From: Lepturacanthus savala
Lineage: Eukaryota; Chordata; Actinopteri; Scombriformes; Trichiuridae
Assembly (NCBI GenBank): GCA_030544235.1
Contig: CM060484.1
Coordinates: 12,047,531-12,111,530 of the forward strand
Reading direction: 5' to 3'
Length of the DNA: 64,000 bases
Shown: piece after piece, positions 36,632 through 48,962 of the stretch
Numbering within the stretch: position 1 is the first letter of the stretch
Layout: every line of letters begins with the position of its first letter
Program-made: the position numbers and the translations under genes
Notes under the pieces: generated by a model
What the model saw: the letters and a program-made list of their open reading frames with translations, nothing else
What the model was told of the DNA's origin: nothing
Databases searched by the model: none

Positions 36632-36908
36632 ATTAATTGTGAGCTGCGGTCTCTTCAGCTCTGTAAATGCTGTTCCCTGCTCTGTTTCCTGCATCCATTT
36701 GCAGGATTGCTTCATCAGTCTCCCGATCCACATTGGGGATAAATCTGCCATTGTAGCTCGCCATAGCCCCAAGAAGCTTCATGCTTCAGCAGCATTTCTT
36801 GGAGGGCGTGTGCACTCCACTGCATCAGCCTTTGATTTTGCTGCTCCAGTGCAATCTTACACAGAGTGTGACCCAGAAACACCAGTTCTCTCCTAAAGAA
36901 TGGACACA
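36632..36908 (-). pseudogene. Degenerate Ty3/gypsy reverse-transcriptase fragment
   Basis: On the minus strand one frame reads FFRRELVFLGHTL, matching the gypsy RT motif F-FLGH. A second frame further on reads MASYNGRFIPNV, matching the motif GMA-YY-RFIPN that normally follows about 25 residues later. The frameshift between them and the stop codons show it is dead. No LTR pair was recognised nearby. It is a retrotransposon remnant, not a host gene. Confidence 0.5.
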
Positions 36909-37394
36909 TAAGTGTCGACCGCCTCTCTTGTAGTCACAGAAATACTCGGTTGAATCTTACATTATACTGTTGAATGGTTCTCCCCTGAACAAAAGGAGAG
37001 GTGGTGGAGTCCTGTAAATAAATGTCTAATAGCATGCCACAGACGAGAGTCCACACATCGTCACATAAACCAGCATGTGTGTATGCCACACACTCAGCTT
37101 TTAGCTCTATGTGAAGCTCTGTTTATGAATCTGCATCACATCTACTAATGAAAATACTGTTAGACATTTTATGATTATGACTATTAGATTATTTTCTTGT
37201 AACAGAATGCAGTGTTTCAAGTCATGTATCAAATGAGTCCACATATGAAGCCACTGACAGTATGATGGTGAATGGACTATATAGAACCTTTCTAGTCTTC
37301 CACTCAAAGCACTTCAGACTACATATTAACATTCACCTGTTCATACACTGATAGTGGAGGCTACCCCGCAGGGTGCCAACCCTAATCATCTAAC

Positions 37395-37397
<3 letters not shown>

Positions 37398-37460
<63 letters not shown>
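37398..37460. repeat. (CA)n microsatellite
   Basis: About 31 uninterrupted CA units. A shorter (CA)n tract lies at about 38,040-38,064. Confidence 0.95.
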
Positions 37461-37461
<1 letters not shown>

Positions 37462-39005
37462 ATGACACAGCTATGGGAGCACTTTGAGGTTCAGTATCTT
37501 GCCCGTGGACACTTGACTGGGGACTCAAACTGCCGAACTCTACCTCCTCACTAACAGCCTTTTTGAATCTGTACTTATGCTAGACAATAGTAAAGTGAGT
37601 CAAATTTACCAGTTTAGAATTTTCCTTGGCTTGTCCTGTCTTTGATTTAGTTTATTCGATTAATAGTTTGTACAGCATCTGCACATATCTGTGGTGAATG
37701 ATCATTGAGGTCAGATTAAGGTTTTAGTTTAAAAAAATCATACTGTTTGATTGTGATAGGATGCAAACTCCCATATTTTGCATGAAGGGCATTAAAATTA
37801 GAAGCACTTCTCTCTCTCTGTTTATAAGAAGTAACTCGGCAGCTGGTTATTAAAGCAGATAAATGATATCATACTATTCTACAAAATGATGGATTATAAT
37901 CAGTGATCAACATCTGTTCAAACATGCTTTGTTAAAGTCAAGGAACTAAAACACTTGCTTAAACTGAGGTATGATTATGGTTTCTACAGATGGATTGTGA
38001 CAGGACACAACTCTGGTTTTCAACATGAAGGTAAGATGCTACACACACACACACACACACACACAACCTGCCTCCACACCCTGACTCTGCATTTTTACCA
38101 CATCAAAGGCAGAATCATCTCATATGAAATGCATGAACATGGTTATTGTGGTTTTCTTTGCCTCAAGCTTGACCATTATTTATATCAAGAGGCCTCAACA
38201 TGCATTATTTGTATGGAAACATGAGTAAACATCAGCTGTTTACTCTAGAAGGTTAAATACAAAGATGGCTGCTGTTCATAGAGCAACCTATCAATTAATA
38301 GCTACAAACAACGACAGATATTATTATCCAAAAGGGAATAATTCACCCCATAGGTCAAATCACGCAATTTGATTAGTTACTAACCATGGTATATTGTGCA
38401 TGTACCACAGCTACATTCCTAGTTCATTTTCTCAAAGCCAACACAAGCTATGCTTTCTAAAGTTAAAACTGAATAAATAGCAAACATATAAACGCAAAAC
38501 TGCCCTATTAGCACAATTGCGTTAATGAAGACATCTGCTCAAAAAAGATATTTTTCCATGGACAGATTTAGCTACTATGTCCTCAAATTCCAAATGCAAG
38601 CAGGACAACTAACGTATGCGCTAAATTATTCTGCAGAAGGTAATTAGTGGCCATCGTTAACTAATACAAACGTATTGACGTATTGCTTAAATATAGGACT
38701 GGAGGATGCAGCTGAACAGTTTCTCACAACGAATGTTTAATTTCAGTCAATATTGATACCTGCTAAGCATATTGTAATGGCCTGTTTTTAAATCAAATAG
38801 CTGTACTTCTATACTTGTATTTTAAGTGCTTAACTGTGTTAAGTGCATTCACACTAACATTCATGAGTGCCCACCCTATTGGCTCTTTTGTCACTAATAC
38901 AGTAGCAAGCTGTTTATGAGTCGGTGAAGAAGCATGCTTGGGTTTAAATTGAACTGAACTATCAAACTATTCTCATTGCTATTGATGATGTATCTGTCAT
39001 TGCTA
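37461..39005. other. Intergenic or intronic, nothing recognised
   Basis: AT-rich DNA with one short (CA)n tract; no exon or RNA gene seen. Confidence 0.55.
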
Positions 39006-39006
39006 C

Positions 39007-39492
39007 ACACACTACAGTTCAAATGTTTGGGGTCACTTTAAAATGTCCTTATTTTTGAAAGAAAAGCTCAGTTTTTTTCAAAGAAGATAACTTTAAACTA
39101 ATCAGAAATACACTCTATCCATTGCTAATGTGGAATAGGCCATTCTAGCTGCAAATGTCTGGTTTTGGTGCAATATCTACATAGGTGTATAGAGATGCAT
39201 TTCTAGCAACTATCACTCCAGTGTTCTAATGGTACAACGTGTTTGCTCATTGCGTCAGAAGGTTAATGGATGATTAGAAAACCCTTGTGCGATCATGTTA
39301 GCACAGCTGAAAACAGTTTAGCTGGTTAGAGAAGATATAAAACTGATCTTCCTTTGACGAAAGCCAATTTTGAAGGAAAAAATTATTATTTTCAAATGCA
39401 AATCATTATTTCTAACCTTGTCGATGACCTTTCATGGAAAACACAAAATTGCCTGGATTCTAGGTATCCCCAAATTTTTGAACGATAGTGTA
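39007..39492 (+). mobile_element. Tc1/mariner-like element, internally deleted
   Basis: The left end is ACACACTACAGTTCAAATG with TTTGGGGTCAC following. The right end, ATCCCCAAATTTTTGAACGA with TAGTGTA, is its inverted repeat. The left 350 bp is the standard 5' part of a widespread fish Tc1 family, but the transposase gene is entirely deleted. The total of about 486 bp indicates a non-autonomous derivative. It is the same family as 1-247. Confidence 0.85.
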
Positions 39493-40560
39493 TCATTTCT
39501 GTTTCATCACCCAAGGCTAATATATAATTTATATATAATGATCTATGAGTGGGAGTCGGCCCACTGCTGGACGCCATGCTTAACAATATAAGGAGTGTCC
39601 TGGTGGTATACCCCCCCTCATTTACTTCACTTCTCTTAACTATGGAACGTGAGGAAAATTAAATCATTTTTTTGGATATAGCTATTAATAAAGATCACGT
39701 TCATACAGATATTTTTAAAAAACCTATAACTAAAAAGCAGCTTTCACTCACCTCCACTTAAACAGTCACCGAATAAGCCAATTACACAGTCTTAGGAGAA
39801 TAACTACTACTACTAAGAGACCATCCATACAACAAAACTGTCGTTAACACAGCAGTGGACATATATCCTACTGTAAAACAAGCCTAGGTGTAACCTAGTA
39901 TATGGCTGGACACTTTAGACAATTAGTGAAAGTCCACTCAGTTTGTTAGAGAGATGGTGAGTAGCGTTTGTAGCCTATCGTGAAACCTAATGTTCTAATT
40001 TATCTCGTGTCCCAATGAAATGAAATGTACTGAGTATATTACATGACATGGTTATTTAGTCACATCATGTTGTATGGAATTGGGTGATATGGACTCAAGA
40101 TATTTTACACATAGGGTGCAATAAAGCTTCATATCTTAACAAATCTATATACCATTTGAAATAAAATGCTGACGTCATGGCTGAGGTATATGAACGTGTC
40201 ATTACCGGTTAACAGACTTGTATTTTAGTTGTGTAGCGTCTCTTTACCTGAACACAGATAAATTGCTTCATTCTTCATTTCTGCACCATATGTTAGTCCT
40301 ACTCAAGCGCTCCTGTCACCTGCTTTTGCAACTTTATCGCTAAATCCCTCAGACACTATTTCATTTAGCATAGCAGCTTAGCAGCTAATTCAGCTAACTG
40401 CTGAACAGCTGCCAAGCAGTGGCTGGCTACTCATCCTCTGTAAAGGAGAAGGATGGGGGGGCTGTGGCAGTTAAAGAATCACTAGCTAATCAGAATCTTT
40501 CTTTGAATTAGCAGGCAGGGCGAGCTGAAGGCTCACTAGCCAATTGGAAATTGACTAACT
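39493..40560. other. Intergenic or intronic, nothing recognised
   Basis: AT-rich DNA. No gene, RNA gene or intact element seen. Confidence 0.5.
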
Positions 40561-40562
40561 GA

Positions 40563-40850
40563 TAGCACTTTAACAACTAGTCGATTAATCAATTAGTTGT
40601 CAACTATATTGATAATCGGTTAAATCGATTTCTCTGGTAAATTCTCCGGTTCCAGCTTCTCAAATACAATCTGTACACTCTATAATAGTAAATTGATGAT
40701 CTTTGAGTTGGGGACTGTTAGTCTGGATGGAAAAAAGGACACTTTTGGTTGCATCTTCGGCTTAGACCAACCGTGATCAACATTTTACATTGTATTATGA
40801 ACCGAACAACTAATTGATTAATCATTTCAGAATACAAGAGATTAATTGAA
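40563..40850 (-). mobile_element. hAT-like MITE, copy 4 (reverse)
   Basis: It reads as the complement of the family: AATCAATTAGTTGTCAACTA, GGTTCCAGCTTCTCAAATAC, ATAGTAAATTGATGATCTTT and CAACTAATTGATTAATCATT. Both ends are eroded. Confidence 0.75.
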
Positions 40851-42260
40851 TATCAAAGTATTGGTTAGTTGGAACCTACTGACTGACTGACAGATGGACC
40901 AATGAAAGAAAAGTACCTCGAGAACTACTCTCTCAAAGTCAGCAACAAAACCAATGTATAGGCTGGACTCCCATTCAGCCAAAAGCATAAATTGCCTAAA
41001 CCCATTATCAAAAAAACACACAAACAACCAAAACCCATATCTGATTGTACTCTTTAAATGCAGACCCATCCTTGAGCCGTACCATTAGGTTCCCTCCACA
41101 GATTACTGGTATTGTGGTATATCATCACAGCCCTATGCACAGCTGATAAACGGAGCCATGTTGCCAGACATTTTAAAATGAACTCAATTAGCTTCTCTCC
41201 GTTATACAGATATCGAGCATTTTCTCCCACCAAGAGGAAAAGGAGACACAGAAATATGTCTTCTCCAACAAGAGCTTTCCCAGATTCTTTTTTGTCTACT
41301 TGACAGGATTACTCCTACTTATTGATTAACTTTCGCTATTAACCTTTTCTATTACCTAACAAGATTTTCTGTAAATAGAGATTTTGGCACCCCTGATTAT
41401 ATTATATAAAAAATAAATGGGCCCTTGTATACCACACTTTTATTCTCACAACATAGAGTTCTACAGCAATTAATAAACATAAATCAACTGGGACTATTTT
41501 TAAGTAGCTATAGTTTATCATTATCTACCCTTTTCACTGAACTGTGACATTGTTTTTAGATATCTGATATTTGTTTGTTTTTGCCGTTTTCATGACCACA
41601 CCCATGGGTTGGATCTAGACTCATTCTGCAAAACAAGAATTTCAATTAATTTATTTAAATTTGGGAAGGCACATATTAATGAACAGTACTATTTAAATGT
41701 GCAAGATTGTAGTTATTTTCACCTGTATTCCCTTGGCAGGTTGATGGATATCACAAACTACACTGTGCACACATATGACAGTACATTGCACATAAAAAAC
41801 GAGAGATGAAGCCCAGACAAACCATAGATAAAGTGATGGTACTTAGCTGGATGAAGTGTGTTGCAAATATTTTGCTCATTTTAATAAAGTGCTAATGTTG
41901 CACATTGACATATGGCACAAGGTCCTTATAGTAAAGTGCTAGTGTGTATTGCACATAGCTGTAAAGTTCTGGTGTATATTGTACATTACTGTAAAGTGCT
42001 TGTATATATTGCACATGAAACTGGAATATTCGCTGACTGAGAGTTAACACTAAAACTACCTGATAAAGACATGAGGCTCCAAATGATGTGGGCCTAGTTT
42101 TTGTAGTGTAAAAAAAATGAGTAAAACTTTCGAAGCATTTTAGAGGGTCGCGAATTTCATAATGACCTGTCATAACTACTCAGCTGCAGGAAAACAGGTG
42201 TGCATGTGAATTATTTGACTTCTCCTCTTTACGCAAACCTATAAAAGCAAAAAAAAAAAA
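40851..42260. other. Intergenic or intronic, nothing clear
   Basis: AT-rich DNA. At 41,930-42,020 there is a loose three-fold repeat of about 50 bp (TATTGCACAT...GTAAAGT.CT). No gene was found. Confidence 0.55.
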
Positions 42261-42261
42261 A

Positions 42262-42437
42262 AGATCACCAGATTACTATTATAGAAAATGAAACGAAGAA
42301 GATCTGAAGACCTGGAAAAAAAATCTAATTTAAGAAGCTGGAACCAGATAGTTTGGACATTTTCTTCAAATCGATTCTCAAAATAGTTGGCGATTAATGC
42401 GAAAACTGGCAACTCCCAGATTTATCTCTGCAGCTCT
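42262..42437 (+). mobile_element. hAT-like MITE, copy 5 (3' half)
   Basis: It contains GATCACCAGATTACTATTAT, AAGAAGCTGGAACCAGATAG, TCTCAAAATAGTTGGCGATT and ends CTGCAGCTCTA. The left half is missing behind a poly(A) run. Its right flank is similar to the right flank of the next copy. Confidence 0.75.
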
Positions 42438-42478
42438 AGGTTATAGAGAAAATGTGACTATGTAGGAGAGTGAATAGT

Positions 42479-42755
42479 GGAGCTGCAACTAACAACTATC
42501 TTGATTAATCTATTGAATATTAAAAGGATTAATCGAATAATTGGTTCGTTCATAAAATGGTGTAAACTGTTAATCACTTCTGAATATGCAACGTAAAATG
42601 TAAGAGTCCACAACCCAAAGATCATCAGTTTACTATTATAGAAGACTAAAGAAACCAGAAAATAATCAGATTCGAGCAGCTGGGACCTGGGAATTTGGGC
42701 ATTTTCCTCTTAGAAATTACTCAAATCGATGAATTGATTATCCAAAAAGTTGGCG

Positions 42756-42786
<31 letters not shown>

Positions 42787-42835
42787 ATAAACAGTTGACA
42801 GCTAATCGATTGATTGATTAATCGTTGCAGCTCTA
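42479..42835 (+). mobile_element. hAT-like MITE, copy 6 (best preserved)
   Basis: The left end, GGAGCTGCAACTAACAAC, and the right end, TTAATCGTTGCAGCTCT, form clear terminal inverted repeats. The interior holds all family hallmarks plus a (TA)n expansion at 42,763-42,785. This is the reference copy for the family in this window. Confidence 0.85.
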
Positions 42836-42999
42836 TTTTATAGAGAAAACATGATTACACGCTAGAGTGAATAGCAGGGTTATGTACATCTATCTGTCTC
42901 TGGGTCTATTCTGATGGACTGATGATGAAATCCGAGCATGCAAACCTCTCTAATCTGCACCGGCGGTGCTGAGGCCTGTCTGTAGGTTTGCCTTTCATT

Positions 43000-43950
43000 T
43001 GAAATGAAATGAACTTGGCTCGATGCATCAAGTCCGAACGAACGTCGCATTGACGCGCTGAGCTAGCAAACACTGCGTACTACTGTCACTGCTGCTGCTG
43101 CTGCTGCTGCCTGGAGTCTGAATCCTGATGAGGATGATGTCAGTGTTCGAGGATGGGAACACATTAGTCCCAACATCAGCCTGCGAGCAGGGAAACGACC
43201 GCACCGGACACGCAGCGAGCAAGGATGAGTAAAAAACCCTGCGTGCGCGGAGCCAGGAGCACGCGTTATACGCAACACGATTATTATAATAAAGCACAGA
43301 TCACCCCCCCCGTCAACCTACAATAAAAAATATATATATATATCATGCACGGGCCATACCGCCGCAGTGATGAATATGAGACAAATCTGCACGACGCGTT
43401 AAAACGCGTCATGTGATCCGTGATCGGTGTCTCCCTCCGCACGCGAAACAGCGTTGCAGAGAGAGCCTCGACAAAACGCGGCTCTGCAAATCAAAAAAAA
43501 AAGGAAAAAAAAGAAGAAGAAGAAAAAAAGATCCGCGTCTTACCGCATCAGTCCGGACTCCCAGCCCGACTTTATCCATTTGGCGTCAGGCAGAAGGGGG
43601 GGGGCGAGCGGAGAAGTGGTTTCCCGATGACGACATCAGACATGTGCAAAAAGGTAAAAAAAAAAAAAAAGAAGAAAGAAAGAAAGAAAAGAAAACTGCA
43701 AAATCCGCTCTTTTTTTTCGTTAGACCGCCGGCGTTTTCTTTCTCTCCCCTTCTCCTTTTTTTTTTTTTTTTTAAAAAAAAAGAAAAACAAAAAGAAAAA
43801 CCTCACATCGTTGGTGGATTTGCTGCGCAACCCCGCTGCTGCACCATCAACGCGTCCACGGCGTCCACACCACCCACAGCAGCATCATCCACATCCACAG
43901 CTACATCATCCACAGCATCCACGGCTACAGCTATCTGCACCAACCACAAC
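43000..43950 (-). promoter_or_regulatory. GC/CpG-rich block, candidate ajm1 promoter and 5' exon
   Basis: This block has many CpGs (ACGACGCGTTAAAACGCGTC, GCACACG-type text near 43,440, GGCGAGCGGAG) inside an AT-rich region, the usual look of a fish promoter. On the minus strand GATGCG|GTAAGACGC at 43,544/43,543 is a good splice donor. Together with the acceptor at 28,236 it could form the first intron of ajm1 (about 15 kb). No coding similarity is seen. The link to ajm1 is an inference; an unseen non-coding gene is equally possible. Confidence 0.3.
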
Positions 43951-43954
43951 CCTC

Positions 43955-44262
<308 letters not shown>

Positions 44263-44265
44263 AAT

Positions 44266-44440
44266 AGGGCTGCAATTAGTATAGTCAATTCATATGTATA
44301 AATGATTAATCGATTAGTTTTTTAGTTCATAAAATGGTGTAAAGTATGGTCATGGTTTCCCAAAGCTGAACCTACCTAAATTGTCTAAATTGTCTTTGTC
44401 CAGCCCTGAAAGTCCATCACAACCCAAAATGAGGAATAAG
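44266..44440 (+). mobile_element. hAT-like MITE, copy 7 (5' part)
   Basis: It begins AGGGCTGCAATTAGTATAG and contains AATGATTAATCGATTAG, TTCATAAAATGGTGTAAAG and CAAAGCTGAACCTACC. The 3' half is lost. Confidence 0.72.
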
Positions 44441-45140
44441 CGTGTATGGAAAATGACTGACTAAAAATATTTTACTATTCTGATATCATATTTGTCACAA
44501 TTTAAAAGGAAGTTCATTTCTGTCTTGACCTCACCTGTGGTTGTAGTGAACACAGACTCTTTTCTCTGTCAGGACTTCTTGTGTCTCTTTCTCTATGACC
44601 AGTCTGTGGTCCACGACATATTCGTCCAATTTCTATTCACAGTTTAGTGCCAGATAGCGTTTAAGTTCGTTTGGAATTTTTGGTTCGTTCCCTTAAATTT
44701 GTCCAATGTTGCATCGTTATTAAGTTTAATAACTTTACTCTGATTCATGGCTGGGAAGTATGTTGGTCTGAGGTTGAACAATGTTGCTGTTATAGTTATT
44801 TGCAATTTGTTATCAGTGAGTTTCAAGACTCTTGTGTTCTCTGTGCCAGTTTCTAGAGCCTGAACTTCAGTGTGTGAATATGAGAAAAGTGTTTCTAAGG
44901 GTAACAACATACTTATTGCCTTTATGCATGCATTGGTTGGTTTTTGGAAATTGAATATTGACTTACACAAATCGCATGCAAGGCCTGGGATGGGCCATAG
45001 GATACTTGTCCCATCTAGTGCAGTTCTGACTGAGTGGACCTCAAACTTCACTAAAGGGTGACTGGTTGGATTAGTTTAGTGGTTGGACAAAAAAATGGAC
45101 CAGTTCCTATATCTTTACAGAAATGTGCAGTCAGTGAGCA
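44441..45140. other. Unassigned sequence
   Basis: It contains a 135-codon open frame on the minus strand (44,644-45,051) that I could not match to any family. It has no flanking splice sites or coding context, so I do not call it a gene. Confidence 0.4.
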
Positions 45141-45141
45141 T

Positions 45142-45440
45142 TAGGACTGCCACTAACTATTATTATTATTGTATTATATTGATAGTTAATTATTCTATTC
45201 ATTTGGTTCATAAAATGTTGATGATTGTTCACCAAAGCTGAAGATTCAACCTAAAATGTCTTTTTTTTGTCCAGTCCACAACCCAAAGATCATCAGTTTA
45301 CTATTATAGAAAACTAAAGAAACCAGAAAACAGTTGAATTTGTGAAGCTGGAACCAGAGAATTTGGACATTTTCTTCTTAAAAATGACTCTATAGTTGAC
45401 AAAAAAGTTGCTGATTAATGTAACAGTTGGCAATTAAACC
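45142..45440 (+). mobile_element. hAT-like MITE, copy 8
   Basis: It starts TAGGACTGCCACTAACTATT and holds CCACAACCCAAAGATCATCA, AAACTAAAGAAACCAGAAAA, GAAGCTGGAACCAGAGAATT and GTTGCTGATTAATGTAACAG. The right terminal repeat is lost. Confidence 0.78.
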
Positions 45441-45984
45441 ATTATTGTACATTTTATAATGTATTTATTCACATAAAAAGGACAGACCCATGAACTACAT
45501 TGAGTTTCACAACCCTGGATTAGACTGTTAAATATATTTGTCTAAATTCTAATAGGTGTGTCTATTTTGTAAAATGTTTTTTTGGTGTGTTGATATTTCA
45601 CTAGCAAGGACCAAAATGATTTATTGAAATAACGATGATTTGAGTTGTAGCTCTGCATGGGGGAAGCTTCTGTCGGGAGTCTGCTGTTGTAGCAGCAGAC
45701 GCCTAAAAAACCTCCAGTTATTTGAGATGAGGTTGAGCGGATCTGAGATCTCTGAGACCTGAGCGGATGTAGCGGTGATACGCTTGGGACTCTCCATACT
45801 GTCCATAGTGTGTATACATTTATCCGGCAGTGATCTGATAGTCGGGGCTGTGGTTTGACAGTGAATGCACTGATGAGGGTGGATTGATGGCTTAGTCGAG
45901 TACACTGGTCTCAAGAGCTAAATATATAACCCCCCCACCCCAAAAAAAACCCTTTCATCCTGCCCTCCCTCTCTCTCCCTCTCC

Positions 45985-46060
45985 TTCTCCCTCCCTCCCT
46001 CCCTCCCTCCCTCCCTCCCTCCCTCCCTCCCTCCCTCCCTCCCTCCCTCCCTCCCTCCCT
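45985..46060. repeat. (CCCT)n microsatellite
   Basis: About 18 CCCT (minus strand GGGA) units. They create long Gly/Arg/Glu open frames that are artefacts. Confidence 0.95.
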
Positions 46061-46800
46061 CTCTGCAGCACTGTCAGTGACAGCAGCAGCTTTCTGCCTG
46101 GCTGTGATTGCCTCGTCCTCCATCTGTTTGCCTGTGAACATATTTCCATAAAGGAAATGTGCACATTCACGCTCCTAACAGGGAGGAGCCACTAGAGGTT
46201 TTAGTGCCACCAACATGGGTTAATTCTTCCCATTATAGGGCTGAAATAATGACTCTAGTTAATGGACAGAAAAGGAATCATCAGCAATATTCTTTACTGC
46301 TTAATCATTTAGATAAATGGAAAAAAAAAGCAAAAATTCATTCAACTTTTATGATAACAATTGGTTGTTGGATGCAGCCTCTATTACCAATAACTGACTA
46401 ACAAGGGTCTAATGACGGGGGATGTTTGATTGTTGTACACACTATACAACCCTCTTGAAGGGAATCAAAAAATGGGAGTGTCTTCAATTTGTATTTTTAT
46501 TATTATTGTTATACATTAAGGCTTCATTTGACTTGTTGCGCTTTGCTTGATACCACTTTCTATTACTTTACCCAGTGGGTGATGTATATACTTAGCCTAA
46601 TATCAGTTGTATTCAAAAATAGCATGCTTTATGGTTCAAAATCACCTAGTTAAATAACAGCAATGCAGTCTGCCTTCTCAAACACTCACTCTGAAACGCC
46701 CTGTCGATATCAGACAATAATAATGACAATGACAGCCAGAACAAGTTTTTATGAGCTTTTTAAAAGTGTTCAGAGATATGAAGTTGTAGCTCTCAGCTGA
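46061..46800. other. Intergenic, nothing recognised
   Basis: AT-rich sequence without an exon, RNA gene or clear element. Confidence 0.5.
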
Positions 46801-46829
46801 GAGATACTCCCAGAAAGTGGGGGCCGCCA

Positions 46830-47530
46830 CATTTACTCTAGCCCCAAAAGCCAGGTGAGAGGGATGGAGAGCAGACCCGTATCTGAGGACTGTTGGACGG
46901 GGTCTGATAGATACTGGGGAATGAGTCCATGTAGGTGACTAGGAGGAGTTTGTAAGAGATGCAGAAGTTGAACAGGAGCCAGTGAAAGTGGATGAGGGTG
47001 GGGATGATGTGCTGCCAGAACTTGGCGCAAGTGAGAACCCTGGAAGCTGAGTTCTGCACATACTGGAGCCCGTCCAGGACTTTGCTGAGTATCCTGGACA
47101 GGACTGCATTGCAGAGGTGATTAAAGCATGAAAGTGTTCTCTGCCATTGAGTGAAGAGATTGATAACTGGAGTCTGGAAATGTTATTGAGGTGTAGAAAG
47201 CAGATTTGGTAATGCCTGACGGGAGTTTGAGGTTGAAGTCCAGAAAGACACCCAGGTTTTGGAATTCTGGGCGGATGCAGCAGCTGTCCATGTAGAGAAG
47301 AAGCGCTCCACACTACCGGAGTAGTGCCTTAGGAGCTACAACGATGAGTAGGTTAGTAGAGGCTGTTGGTGGGTAGGATGGGGGCAGGCTGAGCTGATGG
47401 TTTGGTGCTGAGATACAACTGTGTGTCATCGACATAGTGGTGGAAAAAGCTTAGAACTTGGTGGGAGATGGTCTGACCAATGGGGAGCATGTTGATGGTG
47501 TAGAGGAGTAATAATGTGTGTCCCCACAGT
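46830..47530 (-). pseudogene. Degenerate LINE (L2-like) reverse-transcriptase fragment
   Basis: Read on the minus strand, 47,530 to 47,390 encodes LPIGQTISHQVL and then FHHYVDDTQLYLS, the RT catalytic block with the YxDD signature. Frames further on contain NISRLQLS, QNSASRVLT and LSDPVQQSSDTGLLSI, the usual order of segments at the C-terminal end of L2-like LINE proteins. Several frameshifts separate them, so it is dead. The 3' end is eroded near 46,830. The clade is assigned from memory of these motifs. Confidence 0.65.
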
Positions 47531-48700
47531 GTCCTGATAGCCTGGCTAACGACCTCATCTCAATGTAGATTGATATTCTGTCTGCGAACTATCCTTTTCA
47601 TTTGTATGTAGATTATAGTCTTGGTTTTCCCTGCTGCAGATGTGATATACAGATAAAGATTGCATGTGAGGTGAAAATCTAATAGTAGAAGTTCACAGAT
47701 CCTTTGCTACAGTAAAAGTACTAATACAGTGTACATAAGTATTCTGCGCTTGATGTAGTTAAAGTATTGCATTAAAAACATTGGTTTGGTCCCTCTAAGT
47801 GATATATTATTGGCTGGAAAGAGGACAACACATCCGTAATATGGGGTCATATAATAGAAGAGCGTAATTAGGTAGTAAAACTGTGCCAATGGTCAGACTC
47901 AATCCTGAAATTTCAAATTGGCTTTGCCATTTGAAATGATCAGTGCGAACTGAAAGGGATGAGTTTGCGCCTCTAAAACCACCATCAGTTCATAAAAATA
48001 AGTAAATAAAACTAAAATAACAATTTAGGCTGCAAATAAATAACACCATAGTCAATATTTGCCTGCCACTCATTATAATTACAACAACAACTGTTTAATG
48101 AAGCTGTCTCCTAACGTTTAATTCATCTATCAATCATCTATTAGTGCCGGAGTCATGTTCGGTCACGATGTGCATTAATAAAACTGACTCATAGAATTTT
48201 AATGAATGTCTACTGTGAAATATCTCTTTATCTTATAATGTCTAAAGACACATAAATGCTCTGAGAAACAGTGGCCTGTGGATTTTGTGCAAAACTATCC
48301 AACCCTACATAGTCATTGCTTCACTGGATGAATAACAGGAGTTTAAAGGCCACAGACTTTGGAGGCACTAAGTGACTGCACAATACCTCACTGGGGATAT
48401 GCAAGTAACATTCAACCATTCATTCATAAAATCTCTGATGCAGACTGGGTGCCAGTAACAAATGATGCTTCCCTGTATGCTGTACTGCAAACAAAGAGTC
48501 TGGAAATAAAAGAAGTTTGAAACAAATTAGACAATGTTCACCATTCTATCAAAGGCCAAAAGTTACACTTTTGGCTTTTTTTTCATTCATTCAAGTGTCA
48601 TGAGTAAACTTATGATGTGCATGGGTATTATGCAAATTAATATGTGCAATCAAATCCAATAATATTGATAACCTCAATTCTGGGGAATCATTCTAGATCA
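47531..48700. other. Intergenic, nothing recognised
   Basis: AT-rich DNA with no splice-supported frame or RNA gene. Confidence 0.55.
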
Positions 48701-48703
48701 CGC

Positions 48704-48732
48704 TCAGTTATCGGGAGAATCGTCCACCTCAT
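48704..48732 (-). CDS. Candidate terminal exon of an unidentified minus-strand gene
   Basis: On the minus strand a good acceptor (TTTTTATTCTTGCAG) precedes 29 nt that encode EVDDSPDN and a TGA stop, after two bases completing a split codon. Its phase fits the candidate exon at 49,693-49,804. The sequence is too short for a family call. Confidence 0.27.
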
Positions 48733-48962
48733 CTGCAAGAATAAAAACAGAAGCTGATAAGGCAGCACTTTTGGAGTGCATGACTGTGTTTAAAAAGTTA
48801 ACATTTATCAGAAGCCAATTGGAAGGAACTAAGGCAGGAAAGGAACAAATAGCTTTTGGGGACTGAACAGGCTTCAAAGTGTTCAAATGGATCTGATGGA
48901 ATGAACTTTGAAAGGAACAGTGCTCAAAGAACTGAACCCTTATGCTGATAATTCTATTCCAG

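Noticed and set aside
40340..40440. TTAGCAGCTAATTCAGCTAACT repeats as a satellite
   Set aside because: Only a few irregular copies of a TAGC-type word; no stable period.
44644..45051. 135-codon minus-strand frame starting MKFEVHSVRTALDG
   Set aside because: No family match that I recognise, no splice sites or promoter context, AT-rich surroundings. Chance or an old repeat is more likely.
45911..46170. Gly-Arg-Glu repeat frames
   Set aside because: Translations of the (CCCT)n microsatellite.
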